Source of the DNA: Penicillus capitatus
Taxonomy: Eukaryota; Chlorophyta
Reading direction: 5' to 3'
NCBI GenBank assembly: GCA_965649825.1
Contig: OZ287700.1
Coordinates: 372,001 to 436,000, forward strand
Length of the DNA: 64,000 nucleotides
Shown here: positions 55,761-64,000 of the stretch, one piece after another
Layout: every line of letters starts with the position of its first letter
Numbering within the stretch: position 1 is the first letter of the stretch
The notes under the pieces: generated by a model
The model's database searches: none
Seen by the model: the letters and a program-made list of their open reading frames with translations, nothing else
What the model was told of the DNA's origin: nothing
Program-made: the position numbers and the translations under genes

Positions 55761-58480
55761 ATCGCTTCCCTGCGCTTTACTCCGGCAGAAAAAACGACGC
55801 AAGTGATCTCTATGGGCCAAAAAAGGCTTCCTTGATGAAGGCGAGACAAGATAATACAACTGAGGAGAAAATCGCCTCTGAACGATATAAGGTCCTTGCC
55901 ACTGAGGTGCTAGTTTATTGCCATGCGTGTGGGCAAGCTGATTGTCAAACAACAGCACCTGTTGTCCCACTGCAAAATCACCAGATCTGCGATGTAAAGA
56001 ATCTTGTTTGTTTTGCTGATGCTGCAATTGTGTATCGATAGCTGTCCAACGAGTCGCGAGAATATCTTCATGGCGCGTCGCATTAGGATCTTCAGAACTC
56101 GGAACCGAGACGGATGGTGATTGAACTGAATGTAGGCGTGGTTGGTAGCCAAAGGCCACCTGTACGGCACTGAGATGGGTTACGGAGTTCGGATGAGAGT
56201 TCAGCAATGCTTGGATCCGTGGGAGGCAGGCTGCCCATTTTCCACTTGTTTGAAGACGCTGCAAGCGTCGGATGATCTCCTGATTAAGGCGTTCAACCGT
56301 TCCATTGCATTGAGGTCGGTATGCAGGGATTGTTCGTCGATTGATGCCGCGATCTGACATCCAATTGGATAGTTGATTTCCAACAAAGGCCGGTGCGTTA
56401 TCTGTCTGCAGGCAATCAGGATTGCCAAAGAGTGATGTCCAGCGCTCGAGAAGCTTGATAATTGCCGCCGCGTTTGCCTTGGGCGACGCAGAAATCAGAC
56501 AGAAACGTGTGCAAAGGTCCACTGCTGCGATAATAAATCTCTGTGCTCCGTCTGGCTTCATTGGTCCAATGACATCCAAACCTACGCACTGGTTCATCTG
56601 CTGCCAGGTATTGAATGATTGCGTGACAGGAGGGTCATGTCGCGCAAAATGTTGACATCTTTCGCAACTTCGCACCCAATCTTGCACATGTGATGGTGCG
56701 TCCGGGAAGTAGATCATCTTCTGCAGGTTCTGGAGGGTGGTTTGGACTCCATAATGTCCGCTCTGCTCATGTGCTCTGCGCAACCACTGAATGATTTCAC
56801 TCCTATCGAGGCAGCACGGTCGCCAATGTATTCCATCGGCAGAGTATTCCATCTTGTTTTCCCGCAGACGAAAAGAACTGCTCCGATGCTTGATACGCGC
56901 TCTCTGTTGCGGTGTCGCTTCTTCGAGACATCTCCCAGTTCTCAGATAATCTTCCATTTGCAGATACCATTCCGGCCATTCTTTACTGATCTTGGCTGCC
57001 ACCACCTTCGATTCTTCTGCTTTCGAATCCTTTAGCTCTCTCCTCCACCACGGACTCCTGCTGAGTAAGTCGGCCACGATGTTGGCCACTCCGTCGACGT
57101 GCTGCACTCTGCCTGCAGCCAGATTTAGCGCGTCCAAATGCTTCTGCACCAAAAAGCTCTGGTCTTTGGTGCCGCTGGCCTGCTTGACAACAGTCGCGTC
57201 TGTAAAGATTGTCAGCCGCCTGCCCATGATTAGATGTCTCACTTCCTTCAATGCCCTTTCCATCCCGAGCAGCTCTGCCTTTCCACTTGAATGAAACTTT
57301 TCTCTCTGGAAGCCTCCAGCCCCGAGCCGCATCAATTGTTTCGTTTCTCTGCTGAAGAGAGCGTATCCGAATCCGTCTCTGCTCGCGTCGACGTAAAGAT
57401 CGACAGAGATGCCGGATGCATCAGGTCGGTTGTACCACAAGCGGCTCATTGTCTTGATGATAATACTCCAACGATCAGGATCTTCTTGCCAGTAGTTTCC
57501 GATCGTCACTGCGTCAGCGTTGCACAATTTCTGCAAAGCTGCCAGACTTCTGACGTCGCATCGACAGTAGCGCAGTAATGCTCGAATCACCCCCAGACAA
57601 GAACGAACTTCAGTCCGAGTCTGTGGAGGTCTTGCCGAGAGCAGCTTCTGCAACGTCCCCTCGGGTGGGAGAACTCCCTGTGGCGAGAATCTGTGTCCCA
57701 GAAATTCGATCTCCTCGACATCATACAAGCATTTCTTAGGGGATATCGTCCATCCGTACTTCCTGTAAGTCAGCAGCAGACCGTACACTGCCTTTCCCAG
57801 ATCTTGCCTGGTACGTGCCCCAATGCAGACATCATCAGCATAACTCTCGATGGCAACGTGAACGCCATTTCTCTTCATCTGGTCAAGGGCTTCTGAAATC
57901 GTCATCTGAACTGCAGTATCAAAAAAGCCATTGAATTGATCCACCCCATTGGCAATCTTGCAAACGAATAGGGTTGTTTGTCAAATACAGTCACGAAATA
58001 AGGCTGTAAATCAACAGCCAACGGGATTTGATAAAACCCGTGTCGAAAATCAAATTTTGCAAAGTACTTCATACCGGACAGATTCTGCACCGCGCCTTCT
58101 CGATTCATTGGCAAAGCAGGGCTTCTCGCAGTCAGCTTGTTCATGCCTCTAAAATCAAGGACCACTCGACGCTCGAGCGAATCCTTCTTCTCGACCGAAA
58201 ACCATGGGATAAGATGCTTCGGTTTCCCATTGAATCTCTTGACAATCCCGGCATTTATGAGCTGATCGATCTCTCTCCGGCAAGCCGCAGTCTCGGCAGC
58301 AAAAACGTAAGGGATCTTCGTGTAGACGGAGTGAAGCTTCCCTCTGACGTCCTTCAAACTGACCTCCCATCCCGAAAAACGTCCAACTCCACCACGGATG
58401 ACGTCCGGGAATCGTGCCAGTAGCTGTTCTAGGCTGCAGCAGTCAATTGGATCATTCTGCGACAGTAGTCCTGACTGCAA
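55734..58480 (-). CDS. pol: Pol of element 2: RT, RNase H, integrase, broken by a frameshift in RT
   Basis: Two frames overlap at 57902-57944. The upstream frame has RRVVLDFRGMNKL, FAKFDFRHGFYQIP and ARLPMGWINS. The downstream frame carries the catalytic ESYADDVCIGAR, RNase H (ISVDLYVDASRDGFGY, GKAELLGMERAL, TIFTDATVV) and integrase. Integrase shows the HHCC zinc site (HEQSGHYGVQTT ... CERCQ) and DDE residues at GLDVIGPM, LQTDNAPAF and NGTVERLNQ. The change of frame coincides with a T6 run (T-TTT-TTG). A one-base loss is the simplest cause; a -1 slip would also join the frames. The pol frame also begins in -1 relation to gag-protease. Confidence 0.85.
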
Positions 58481-58482
58481 GT

Positions 58483-60291
58483 CTACTGTCGCCTCGGAAA
58501 AGATCGTCGATTGCCTCTTAGCTGATGCTTCTTCCCGTTGCAGTCGCTGACCACGTAGTCTACCCCAGTCGGGGCCGGTGCCTCGAAGATTGTTGTTTTT
58601 CCGGTTATGCGGACTGGTTCTTCACGATGATTCGTTAGTGTGAGCGTCGAGAAATCCGCGTACTGAACTCCGAGGTGTACAGAGAAGCTGGGTGCCACGA
58701 TCGGCGTTCTCTTGTGTACTAGCGATTTCGGAATGACGATCGGAGTCTTCATCATCTTGCTCTCTTTCGGGCCGAGCACGACTGATCTGTTGAGTGGCAC
58801 TTGCATCCTATCACCCTTCAGCCCTGGCAGGTGATCCACCTTTTCTGTGAAGCGAGCAAGTTCCTCAGGCAGTATGGCGTTAGCTGCGTCTTTATCCATC
58901 TTCGGTCCCGCGAACAAGCAGTCGATCTTTCTTCCTCTGATGCTCACCGAACGACTGTGAGGACGAGCCGAGATCTGATTGTCAGCCATCGTGTCGAGTC
59001 CTAACAGAAGATCATAGCCTGGGTTCGGTAGGACGAGACAGCTCATTTTGAATCTCTGGCAATGAGCCTTTTCCAATGACACTTCGATCTCACACTTTCC
59101 AGCAACCTTTGTTGCCTGTCCATGGGCAAGCATCAACCTTGTGCTGTCACTTACGATCCGTGCTCCAAGCTCTTTTGCCAGTGCCAAGGATATAATAGAA
59201 GACTCTGCCCCCGTGTCGACAAGCGCATCGACCTTTCTTGGGTAGCCCAAGTGACTCTGAGACACCAGGCCCAGTTTCAGTACTCTCCTCCGAGGCTTGG
59301 CTGCCATAGCCTTGGCAGTCTTTGCGTGCAGAGTGTTGGCTTCAGATGACAATCCTCCATCTTCACTCAAGGTCTCCCAGATCTCTTCGTTCTCAGCCAT
59401 CTCGCAGGGTGAGTTCTCTGCTACAAAAGCACGTCTGCCTCCGCTTCTTCTCTGGGCAAACTGAGGTCTTCTTTGAATCGTGTCGGCACTGCAAATCCTC
59501 TGAAGAAACCTGAGCATATTCATTGCCTCTCGTCTGGACGTCTTGCATATCTCTCGTGCACCGACCATCAGCCTACCTGCATTAGTGACGGCGCTGAAAT
59601 TGATCTTCCCGTCACTTCCAACAACTCGTCCATCGGTGGCCACGTTCGCTTGCTCTGTCGCCAGGTCGATATCCATAGCGTCTTCGACAGATTCGTCTTT
59701 CAGTAGCGCGCCAGACTCCCAAAAACTAACGTTTCTGAGCACTGCAGACATGTCGGCGACCGTCGATTGAGGTGAAAGATGAATGATCAGCTTCTTCAGA
59801 TTGGCGGGGAGCTTCTTGAAAAGCGTTTTTACTTGTGTTTCTCTGGACGCCCCATTGGTCCTGCAGGTGGTACAGTAGCGGTCGACGAAATTGATCCATG
59901 TCTCTCCTTTCGCTTTCGACATCGATGCGAGCTGCTCTTCCGACGATAGTGCCGACTGCGGGCATGATCCGAGAATGAGTTCCTTAACGATGCGCCATTT
60001 CTGTTCGGTCTCTATCCTGTTGACGGCGGCGCCGAAGAACTGATGCACCGAGGCAGCGTCTCCAGTAAAGGCCGCGTTGAAGGCAGCGGTTGAGACAAAA
60101 TGGGGTTCGATCTTGTCGGTTACTTGGCGCAGCAGCTCAAACGCAGGAGAACCGCACTGAAGGCTCTTAACCACCCTCCGTATGCGGGGTCGATAATCAT
60201 CTTCGATGAGCGCGGCAGCGCTGAGGATTGACGCGAATGCTTCCCTGTCTAGTTTCGAGGTGAGACGCTCCGAAACCAATTGTGATCCCAT
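58483..60291 (-). CDS. gag: Gag-protease of element 2, 602 aa
   Basis: The ATG at 60291 is inside the 5' LTR, and the frame reads through the primer-binding site (QLVSERLTS). The capsid region aligns with element 1 gag: GSPAFELLRQVTDKIEPHF, AFNAAFTGDAASV, SKAKGETWINFVDRY and TLFKKLPANLKKLI. There is no CCHC zinc knuckle, unlike element 1. The protease has ALVDTGAESSIISLALA and a distal YDLLLGLDTMADN. A C-terminal region of about 150 residues follows before the stop at 58483. Confidence 0.88.
   Translation of the reverse strand: MGSQLVSERLTSKLDREAFASILSAAALIEDDYRPRIRRVVKSLQCGSPAFELLRQVTDKIEPHFVSTAAFNAAFTGDAASVHQFFGAAVNRIETEQKWRIVKELILGSCPQSALSSEEQLASMSKAKGETWINFVDRYCTTCRTNGASRETQVKTLFKKLPANLKKLIIHLSPQSTVADMSAVLRNVSFWESGALLKDESVEDAMDIDLATEQANVATDGRVVGSDGKINFSAVTNAGRLMVGAREICKTSRREAMNMLRFLQRICSADTIQRRPQFAQRRSGGRRAFVAENSPCEMAENEEIWETLSEDGGLSSEANTLHAKTAKAMAAKPRRRVLKLGLVSQSHLGYPRKVDALVDTGAESSIISLALAKELGARIVSDSTRLMLAHGQATKVAGKCEIEVSLEKAHCQRFKMSCLVLPNPGYDLLLGLDTMADNQISARPHSRSVSIRGRKIDCLFAGPKMDKDAANAILPEELARFTEKVDHLPGLKGDRMQVPLNRSVVLGPKESKMMKTPIVIPKSLVHKRTPIVAPSFSVHLGVQYADFSTLTLTNHREEPVRITGKTTIFEAPAPTGVDYVVSDCNGKKHQLRGNRRSFPRRQ
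60266..60278 (-). promoter_or_regulatory. Primer-binding site of element 2
   Basis: TGGTTTCGGAGCG on the minus strand, two bases inside the 5' LTR end. It is the same 13 bases as in element 1, so both should prime from the same tRNA. Confidence 0.75.
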
Positions 60292-60422
60292 CGCGATGAA
60301 TTGTATTAAAAAACGAGGTTTGCAGCGTTTTTAAAAAGGGCGTTATTCACAGAATCTAGGATCTCTTGTATGAACAGGTCATTTCATCGTATCAATCAAA
60401 TCACTGGATCCTCGGCTTGACA
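60281..60422 (-). repeat. 5' LTR of element 2 (right end in window)
   Basis: 142 bp, one mismatch to 55619-55760. It contains the gag ATG. Confidence 0.95.
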
Positions 60423-60426
60423 ATAG

Positions 60427-61100
60427 TCTCTAGCGTTACCGAGAGGCAATTAATTTTCTTCACATCCATCTCAGATGCAAACTTTCGAGTGGTGTTCTGC
60501 TGATCAAATACTGACAGGCAATTATGTGTGTACTTCGCGTTCCTGAGAGTTTCCCTTCTGCACAAAAAAGACAACGGGGCTTCATTCTACTTCCTCTTCG
60601 CGTTCTACACTACGGATCTTAATAGAAGTGCAATAGTGGCAAGAAATGGGGAATCGGTTATAGCTTTTCGGCGTCGGTTTACGGTATTTTTAACTTTAGC
60701 AAGTTTGCTAACTACACGTAACAACACACGACATGCAGTCTACATAGATGGTAGATGGGTTATCATTGACGAAGACTGCGACGATCCATTCCTATACTCG
60801 ACACTGAATCACTTCATCGTTAACCCTGAAAGTGTCGACAGCAACTGCGGAGCTGTCCAGAAGAGTCGATTGATCGTAAGTACTTTCTCAGAGAATGCAG
60901 GCATGGGAACATACATGTGAGGCATCCGCTCTTGCTTGTCTGGCAGACATGGTAGTTGGTGGGTAAACCACCATTCGGAAAACATGAAGAGCTCGACACT
61001 TCGTAAGTAGTTTAAGAGGCTGTGAATTCGCTTCATCTTCGTGAAATCTGTGCTGTTAATGATCGCTGTGTCTTTTGGCATCCTACTCGTCTCGGTGACG
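60427..61100 (+). CDS. Gene X 3' part, arm B (unidentified)
   Basis: The plus frame 60528-60920 encodes 130 residues, including FYFLFAFYTTDLNRSAIVAR, NTRHAVYIDGRWVIIDEDCD and ESVDSNCGAVQKSRLIVSTF. It reads like a folded domain but I recognise no family. It aligns with arm A at 5.87-6.38 kb. The start is not its own: the LTR element sits directly upstream and separates it from the 5' pieces at 54 kb, so this copy is probably disrupted. Confidence 0.35.
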
Positions 61101-61235
61101 CGCTGGTGTAATGTTCGCGCAACTCCAAGAACGCTTTTCAGTCGGACCCATCTAAGAGATTAATATCTTAAACGCATGCACATGGCAAGATCATCCCTCG
61201 GATCCATCCCTGTCTGATGCTTCCTGTATACGCCG

Positions 61236-62381
61236 CTAGGCAGAGCCCTTCTTCACTGAGAGTTTTCTCTTCTTCTTGGTCGCCGTCTTCGACTCTTCCT
61301 TCTTCGGCTTGCTGGCCACTTTGCGTTTCGAGGCCGTGGCGAAGAAGCTGTCGAGACGCGACTGTGTGCTCTTCCCGCGAGAGGCATTTACGCGCTGGGC
61401 CGCACGTTCGACGCGCTCCTGACTGAAACCCTTCTCCCTCACCAAGAAGTCCACGAGCCCCTCCGCATCGATCTTCGACCACTTGATCTCCGGCAGGTCG
61501 TCCTTGGAGAGGACATCCGGATGTCTGAACAGTTCCCGCGCTCTCTCGTAGTGGAAGTCCTCGACCACCCACTTGTCTCCCTTACTCTCCCGCAGAGCCT
61601 CGATTGCTTTCTCGATCGACCCGTGTTGTCGCATGAGCTTCAGGGCCGTCACGCTTCCGATGCCTCTGATCGTTGAGCAGTAATCGCACCCGGACAGGAT
61701 GCACATGTCCAAGAAGGCGTCTGCGTCTAGCTGCAGCTCCTCGAGCATCGCCGCGTGGTCAAACTCGGTCACCTCCTTGGACTTGGCGGGGGCAGCCATA
61801 AGACGTCGGACAAGTCGCGGCGTCCCGAACGTTAAGGCATCCATGTCCTCCGTCGCCACCGCGTAGACGAGTCCGTCTCGGCACATCTGGGCACACTGAG
61901 CCTCGGCCTCAGAGGGCGCCTCGATCACCGGTACCCCCATCAGTCTCAGCAATCTCTGGCACTCCTCTATCTGACGCTGCGTCATGCGGACTGTCCGCTT
62001 GCTGAATTTCTCGACAGCCTCGGTGTCGCCCTCCTCGACCGCCGCCTTGAGTGCGCGTTCGGCATCTGCCCGTCTCTCCAGTCGCTTCTCTAGCTCCTTT
62101 GCTTTGCTTTCGGGCGGTTTGCCGTCAAACACGTATATTGGTTTGATCCCCGCCTCTAGCATCCGCACCGTCCGGTAGAACATCCCCTGCAGGTGGCTCG
62201 TCTCCTCTCCCGACGCATCCGTCAGCGTCAGCTCCCCAGTCCTTCCAACAGCGACGAGGAACTGATAGATGTGCATACTGGCGTCCACAGCGACACGCCG
62301 ACCGAAGTAGTCTTCGAATCGCGTCTCTCGGATACAGGATGGCGCATTGGCTTCGAGCAGCTTGGCTAGATTGTGAATACC
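61236..62381 (-). CDS. FEN1: Flap endonuclease 1 (FEN1), 381 aa, single exon
   Basis: FEN1 cuts 5' flaps in Okazaki-fragment maturation and long-patch base excision repair. The start is set at the ATG at 62381 ([15 protein letters not shown]) because Gly2 is part of the active site; a 19-residue upstream extension is in frame but not typical. Metal-binding acidic residues are seen in [47 protein letters not shown] and [12 protein letters not shown] (helix-hairpin-helix). A PCNA-interacting box QSRLDSFF lies near the C-terminus, followed by a Lys-rich tail. It is convergent to gene X and divergent from the lycopene cyclase gene. This is the intact copy; arm A holds its relic. Confidence 0.97.
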   Translation of the reverse strand, partial: GIHNLAKLLEANAPSCIRETRFEDYFGRRVAVDASMHIYQFLVAVGRTGELTLTDASGEETSHLQGMFYRTVRMLEAGIKPIYVFDGKPPESKAKELEKRLERRADAERALKAAVEEGDTEAVEKFSKRTVRMTQRQIEECQRLLRLMGVPVIEAPSEAEAQCAQMCRDGLVYAVATEDMDALTFGTPRLVRRLMAAPAKSKEVTEFDHAAMLEELQLDADAFLDMCILSGCDYCSTIRGIGSVTALKLMRQHGSIEKAIEALRESKGDKWVVEDFHYERARELFRHPDVLSKDDLPEIKWSKIDAEGLVDFLVREKGFSQERVERAAQRVNASRGKSTQSRLDSFFATASKRKVASKPKKEESKTATKKKRKLSVKKGSA

Positions 62382-62810
62382 CATCGCGCCGAAAGCAACG
62401 ACACGTGCAACGGATAGAAAGATTAAGCCATTAAGCAAGTAGACGATCTATTGACGCTATTGACGCTTTTGACGTCCTATGTCGCTTTTTAACATTCGTT
62501 CTGCTGAGCATGAAGAGTAGTAGTCGCCCGTGTTCGGACCTTTGACGAAGGAGTTCTCTCTTTTCACATAGAAGTCGCGTATCCAAGTTTTTTTATTAAA
62601 TCTTGCCTGTTTTAGTGTCAAACTGACCAGTATGGCTAAGAAGTGTACTTACTCTCTTCATCCCAATGCAGAGGCTACATTGAAGGCCCCTTTCCATGAC
62701 ATGGCACATATAATCTGCGCCTTATCGGCCAATTCGACTCGGTTAAGAGAGTAACGATATTCAACGAATGGGCGGTGCGCGGACCACTGACTAACTGAGT
62801 TTGTTTCTCG
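62382..62810. promoter_or_regulatory. Shared 5' region of FEN1 and lycopene cyclase
   Basis: About 430 bp between divergent start codons, partly AT-rich, with a short tandem TATTGACGCTATTGACGCTTTTGACG near 62450-62475. It must hold both promoters. No further motif is claimed. Confidence 0.5.
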
Positions 62811-64000
62811 ATGATGACCTGCTGTCGCCTTCGGTCTGGCAGGGCGACATACCCGATATCACCCTCTTCGCGCAACGCTTCCCTCACGTCATGCAATGGC
62901 GGAAGACGCTACTCTGAATACCAATACCACCACGCACGAAGTTCAACACGTCTGTGCGTCTCATCGGTCGAAACGACACGTCTCACGCTCGACGACATCT
63001 CTTTGGATCTGGATCTCATCGAAAGGGATGGCGTTGACGTTTTCGATTTGGTCATTGCTGGAGCGGGTCCTTCAGGTCTAAGCGTCGGATCTCGTGTCGC
63101 CAAGTCAGGTTACAAAGTCTGCATCGTGGATCCCTATCCTTTGAGTCTCTGGCCGAACAACTACGGAGTCTGGGTGGACGAGTTCGAAGCCATGGGATTG
63201 GATGACTGTTTTCAGAAAGTCTGGTCTAAAGCAGATGTCTTCTTAGATAACAACAAACCTCCAAAGCACGTTCCCCCAACACACTCCCTGTCACGACACT
63301 TCTTCTTCCATGCAGATCACTCAATCGACCCTATGCACGAGTGGACCGTCCGAAACTCAAGAGAAAACTCCTGAACGCTTGTATAGAAAACGGTACGACA
63401 CCGCTATCTGGCCCAATCGATGACTTGGATGGCACCATCTGGTTAGGTGTCTTTTTTCGGCAGGCAAAGGCGGAAGCCGTCGATACGAGTGCATCGCTTA
63501 ATTGTGTCACTTGTTCTGAAGGGCGTCCTCTGAAGGCACGACTCTTTCTAGATGCCACTGGCCACAGTCGAAGGTTCATTCAGTACGATCAGAAATTTGA
63601 TCCGGCCTTTCAGGGTGCTTATGGTTATATCGCAACGGTAGAATCCCATCCCTTCGACAAAGATGCGATGCTGTTTATGGACTGGCGAGATGACTATGCA
63701 CAGGACGATCCAGCATTCCTTCGGCGCATTTCAGATTTGCCGACATTTCTCTACGCCATGCCGTTCTCGGAAACGGAGATATTTCTGGAAGAGACCTCTC
63801 TCGTTGCGAAACCCATTGCACCGTTCGGCGATCTAAAAGAACGACTCGAGAGGCGCTTGCAGCATCTGGGAATCAAGGTGTTGGACAAACGGGAAGAAGA
63901 ATACTGTGTCATTCCAATGGGAGGCGTCTTGCCCAAGAAACCACAGACGGTGCTCGGAATCGGAGGCACGGCAGGGATGGTGCATCCATCGACGGGATAC
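62811..64000 (+). CDS. LCYB: Lycopene beta-cyclase, 3' end beyond window
   Basis: The enzyme closes the end rings of lycopene to make beta-carotene in plastids. The ATG at 62811 starts an Arg/Ser-rich transit-peptide-like region. The Rossmann FAD site is DLVIAGAGPSGLSVGSRV, then SLWPNNYGVWVDEFEAMGL. A 50-bp GC-AG intron (63266-63315) restores KPPK-SLNRPYARVDRPKLKR, which matches plant LCYB closely. The frame then stays open to the window end with RLFLDATGHSRRFIQYD, DAMLFMDWRDDY, PTFLYAMPFSETEIFLEETS, YCVIPMGGVLP and GIGGTAGMVHPSTGY. It resembles LCYB more than LCYE at these sites. A short in-frame intron near 63440 cannot be excluded. Confidence 0.93.

Larger units (their letters stand above)
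55619..60422 (-). mobile_element. Ty3/gypsy-like LTR retrotransposon, element 2
   Basis: 4804 bp on the minus strand with 142-bp LTRs that differ at one base (T at about 55702 versus C in the other copy). Left flank ATAG (55615-55618) and right flank ATAG (60423-60426) give a 4-bp target-site duplication. Order is gag-protease, RT, RNase H, integrase. It is related to element 1 in gag and has the same LTR length and primer site, but clearly a different lineage. It splits gene X sequences of arm B. A frameshift interrupts RT. Confidence 0.94.
44546..62445 (+). repeat. Arm B of the large inverted segmental duplication
   Basis: Same order of units as arm A but on the opposite strand. It differs by a 4804-bp LTR element at 55619-60422, about 1 kb of extra sequence at 54.58-55.61 kb, four more TPR units and a complete FEN1. 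Homology runs to the FEN1 5' flank, ending within a few bases of the position that corresponds to the SRAP start codon in arm A. Confidence 0.85.

Noticed and set aside
1-64000. tRNA, rRNA, telomere or CRISPR features
   Set aside because: I looked for cloverleaf-like, rRNA-like and telomeric repeats and saw none; a covariance-model scan would be decisive.

Overview
This window is eukaryotic nuclear DNA from a photosynthetic organism, most probably a unicellular alga with a compact genome. The plastid-type genes are a lycopene beta-cyclase, a homogentisate phytyltransferase and a DGAT2 of the plant/algal EPHS type. Other genes are purely eukaryotic: FEN1 with a PCNA box, a Gemin5-like WD40 protein, mitochondrial bL28, NB-ARC proteins and LTR retrotransposons. 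Genes lie tens of bases apart and introns are tiny (about 44-63 bp). The 5' splice sites are very degenerate and four introns appear to be GC-AG. I cannot fix the lineage (red alga, red-derived alga or other) from sequence alone.

Layout. 1-5.4 kb holds three minus-strand genes: a conserved membrane protein cut by the window edge, a coiled-coil protein and an HMCES/SRAP protein. 5.44-19.98 kb is arm A of a large inverted segmental duplication. It holds a FEN1 relic, remnants of an unidentified gene X, a young Ty3/gypsy-like element with identical 142-bp LTRs, and a 2399-residue NB-ARC protein with 26 TPR units of 43 residues. 20.4-44.05 kb is a single-copy core with Gemin5-like, degenerate reverse transcriptase, ankyrin, trypsin-like, two-TM protein, HPT, bL28m, dienelactone hydrolase, DGAT2, amidase, PhzF and a Pmp-repeat secreted protein. 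44.55-62.45 kb is arm B, inverted relative to arm A. It holds a second NB-ARC protein (2570 residues, 30 TPR units), gene X pieces, a second related LTR element on the minus strand, and intact FEN1. A lycopene cyclase gene runs off the right edge.

The most interesting content is the inverted pair. The flanking and NB-ARC parts of the two genes are still closely alignable, but each TPR array has been homogenised to its own consensus. One copy has changed the first Walker A glycine to cysteine. One arm kept FEN1 while the other lost most of it at a short microhomology. Each arm took its own retroelement at a different site. NB-ARC-TPR proteins are candidate recognition receptors, so these look like rapidly diversifying repeat-ligand arrays; that role is inference.

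All gene models were made by reading frames and splice sites by eye. Splice positions given as exact were checked for phase. Those described as approximate were not.
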